In this document: one piece after another, positions 63,201 to 64,000 of the stretch | How positions within the stretch are numbered: position 1 is the stretch's first letter | Layout of the letters: each line of letters starts with the position of its first letter | NCBI RefSeq assembly: GCF_025421715.1 | Contig: NZ_JAOEFC010000001.1 | Location: 620,001-684,000, forward strand | DNA from: Microbacterium festucae | GTDB lineage: Bacteria; Actinomycetota; Actinomycetes; Actinomycetales; Microbacteriaceae | Direction: 5' to 3' | DNA length: 64,000 nucleotides | Notes under the pieces: generated by a model | Database searches by the model: none | The model's input: the letters and a program-made list of their open reading frames with translations, nothing else | Told to the model about the DNA's origin: nothing | Position numbers and translations under genes: made by a program

Positions 63201-64000
63201 TCGTGTACGACACGCTCGTGTTGAGCTCTTCGGCAGGCGACGAGATCACGAGATACTCACCGGCGATGGTGGCCTTCAGGCCCGGCACGTCGGAGGGGAC
63301 CTCCAGGCCGTCCTCGGCGAAGTTGAAGCGGTCGCCGTCGGGGTCGGAGTCGTTCTCCAGCACCGGGACTGCCACTTCGCGGTCGGGGCGCATGACGATC
63401 GCGTCTCGCACCGCGTAGGGCGCCTGGTTGGTCGAGGCGACCGGTGCGATGCCCACCTGCACGGTGGCGGTGGCCTCCTTGCCCAGCCGGTCGCGCACGC
63501 GGTAGGTGAACGAGTCGACGCCGAACGAGTCCTCGAACGCCTCGTAGCGGAACGTGTTCGCGCCGGTCGAGACGATGCGGCCCTTCGCAGGGGCGCTGGC
63601 GGCGCCGACGAGCTCGACCGAGTCGCCGTCTTCGTCGATGCCGTCCAGCGGCACCGGGATGTCGACGTTCGAGCCGCCCAGCACGCGGGCGGTGAGATCG
63701 CGCGGGCGCGGCGCGGCGTTGGCCTCGTCGTTGCGCGGCACGATCTGGATCGTCACCAGCGCGGCATCCTTCTGCCCGGTCGAATCGACCGCCTCATAGG
63801 TCGCGTAGACCGTCTTCGGCTCGTCGCCGGCGCGGAAGCGCAGCGTGTCTTCGGAGATGAACGCCTCACCGTCGGCGGCTTCGATGCCCGGGGGCACGAG
63901 GTCGGGCGCGAGGTGGATGACGTCGCCGTTGGGGTGGTAGTCGTTGTCGAGCACCGGGATGGTCACCACGTCGCCCACGCGCACCACCGCCTGGTCGTCG
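60226..64000 (-). CDS. Giant Ig-like/fibronectin III surface protein, 5' end cut by window edge
   Basis: At least 1258 residues visible; the beginning lies outside the window. The first about 640 residues are a chain of Ig/cadherin-like modules with the repeated VLxNDxDPDGD motif (VLDNDYHPNGD, VLENDSDPDGD, VLENDDDPDGT, VLSNDVNPFPD), probably calcium-stabilised. From about residue 681 come roughly five fibronectin III domains, alternating with WSA, NGT.ITGY and AAGTTSQ features. The end (about 1157-1253) is a distinct cap with four cysteines in CTLGACL, RCYSD and GCYHGQDG. No membrane anchor or LPXTG is visible at the C-terminus, so it may be anchored at its missing N-terminus or released. Fibronectin repeats plus the following MoxR, DUF58 and kinase genes match the PFNA cluster of bifidobacteria. 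Confidence 0.9.
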   Translation of the reverse strand, partial: DDQAVVRVGDVVTIPVLDNDYHPNGDVIHLAPDLVPPGIEAADGEAFISEDTLRFRAGDEPKTVYATYEAVDSTGQKDAALVTIQIVPRNDEANAAPRPRDLTARVLGGSNVDIPVPLDGIDEDGDSVELVGAASAPAKGRIVSTGANTFRYEAFEDSFGVDSFTYRVRDRLGKEATATVQVGIAPVASTNQAPYAVRDAIVMRPDREVAVPVLENDSDPDGDRFNFAEDGLEVPSDVPGLKATIAGEYLVISSPAEELNTSVSYTIEDARGLRATASVQITVDEDVPLIPPIARDDRVLPEEVSEEGVAEVAVLENDDDPDGTKSALEVTLGTGGDNATVNRDGVVTVTLTEEPQLITYTVRDRDDQTASAFIRVPGLSQLPPTLIDATRAIEVASGETIEVPLAEYVRAAGGKSVVITEAGKVAAAHANGASLVKDQTTLVYTSADRYFGADALTFEVTDGTGPDDPDGRKATLTIPITVLPPENQQPTMVGAAMSVAPGEDPSTLDLASLATDPDPGDAEKLRFSLVGNAPAGLSASVVDGSILTVSAPANTDKGTQASLMVRVTDGETEPVEAPITVTVTASTRELASANDDVIEQSDQGELQSIPVLSNDVNPFPDTPLKIVDAVRETGDTSAVRVNGDRVEVTSTKDFVGTIVVRYTVEDKTEDVDRRVEGRIRLTVQGRPDAPGKPTVSSVQSRTVVLSWTPPIDNGTPITGYTVTSTRGASDYSKQCSATTCTLDGLTNNVEYNFTVTATNRVGESDPSVPSETARPDVRPETPAPPSLRFGDQSLNVSWTVPRTEGSPVETYTLEISPAPPSGVVQKTGLKGTSTVWEGLENGVNYQVRVQAHNRAPEPSGFSGWSAGEVPARAPEAPAAPTTSRLDPVGSQAQIQVNWVAPKDNGDRIAGYQLQVLQGSSVVRTVNVAAGTTSQAVVVDTSQTDYTFQVRAQNKAGWGQWSAASAPRRGVNEPGAPTGVSASEGNNTVGVTWTAGAANGARANEISYQYSVNGGGWQSGWASGGSNGSGTIGGGQVNNNGAYTIRVRAVSSVGGSTFASGPSNDSNQVRPYGPIGNPTARASASGTTITMSWSSPSRNGRDITTEIRTGDGRGWRTVGASGTENYDVGYSTTRTIEVRTSAAGQTTTASASARTQDAPPPPSPRVWVTKGSYGDSCTLGACLKFVVNFRDANMGNMSVRCYSDAYPGGFGSTYTVNFNGNGSQEIGCYHGQDGRNVWVDILGWGGGVDTEKTFWARP

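Overview
The window is high-GC actinobacterial DNA. Gene order, codon use, the frequent GCATCCGG/GATGCC words and the TAnnnT-type leaderless promoters point to Microbacteriaceae, most likely Microbacterium or a close relative; this is inference from composition and synteny, as no rRNA is present. Coding density is very high. Many neighbouring genes are coupled by 4-nt ATGA/GTGA overlaps.

Layout. 1-4681: end of an AbiEi/DUF559-type gene, a duplicated-domain lipoprotein, cardiolipin synthase, a tiny membrane protein and a DUF4192 gene. 4708-16797 (minus): the conserved tilS-hpt-ftsH-folE-folP-folB-folK-DUF3180-PH-PH-DUF2520-lysS block. A formylglycine-generating-enzyme-like gene without the catalytic cysteines sits where panC is usually found. 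17122-19156: pyrophosphatase convergent with a coiled-coil M23 peptidase. 19361-19677: tRNA-Glu, tRNA-Asp and tRNA-Phe. 20046-22852: small genes, a FUSC-type membrane protein and a CmtR-like regulator with a CDF metal exporter. 22919-26795: a five-gene SulP-GAP-DUF6325-SHOCT-GAP operon of unknown role. 26911-31261: a true two-cysteine FGE, an MscS channel, a second SulP and a HAD phosphatase.

31363-36562: a sugar-uptake operon (binding protein, two permeases, GH1 beta-glucosidase) divergent from a TetR regulator, with a clear palindromic operator between them. 36644-42685: a glycosyltransferase fused to a GtrA-like membrane domain, a polysaccharide deacetylase lipoprotein, a glutaredoxin-like protein, an MFS carrier and an aldehyde dehydrogenase. 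42686-43770 holds no gene but an unusual array of about 92-bp repeats spaced alternately 134 and 152 bp. 43771-50639: DEAD-box helicase, proline iminopeptidase, zinc metallopeptidase, malate dehydrogenase, CPA1 antiporter and a resolvase-like protein without the catalytic serine. 50666-51093: four 61-bp palindromic repeats.

51126-64000 (minus) is one long operon: a giant Ig-like/fibronectin III surface protein (5' end outside the window), MoxR ATPase, DUF58 protein, transglutaminase-fold membrane protein, FHA protein, PP2C phosphatase, second FHA protein and a Ser/Thr kinase. It has the content of the PFNA cluster described in bifidobacteria. Here the transglutaminase-fold protein has Asp where the catalytic Cys should be, and the kinase has an FN3-like extracellular domain instead of PASTA repeats. 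A phospho-signalling system that assembles or senses a surface FN3 protein is the best reading, and is inference.
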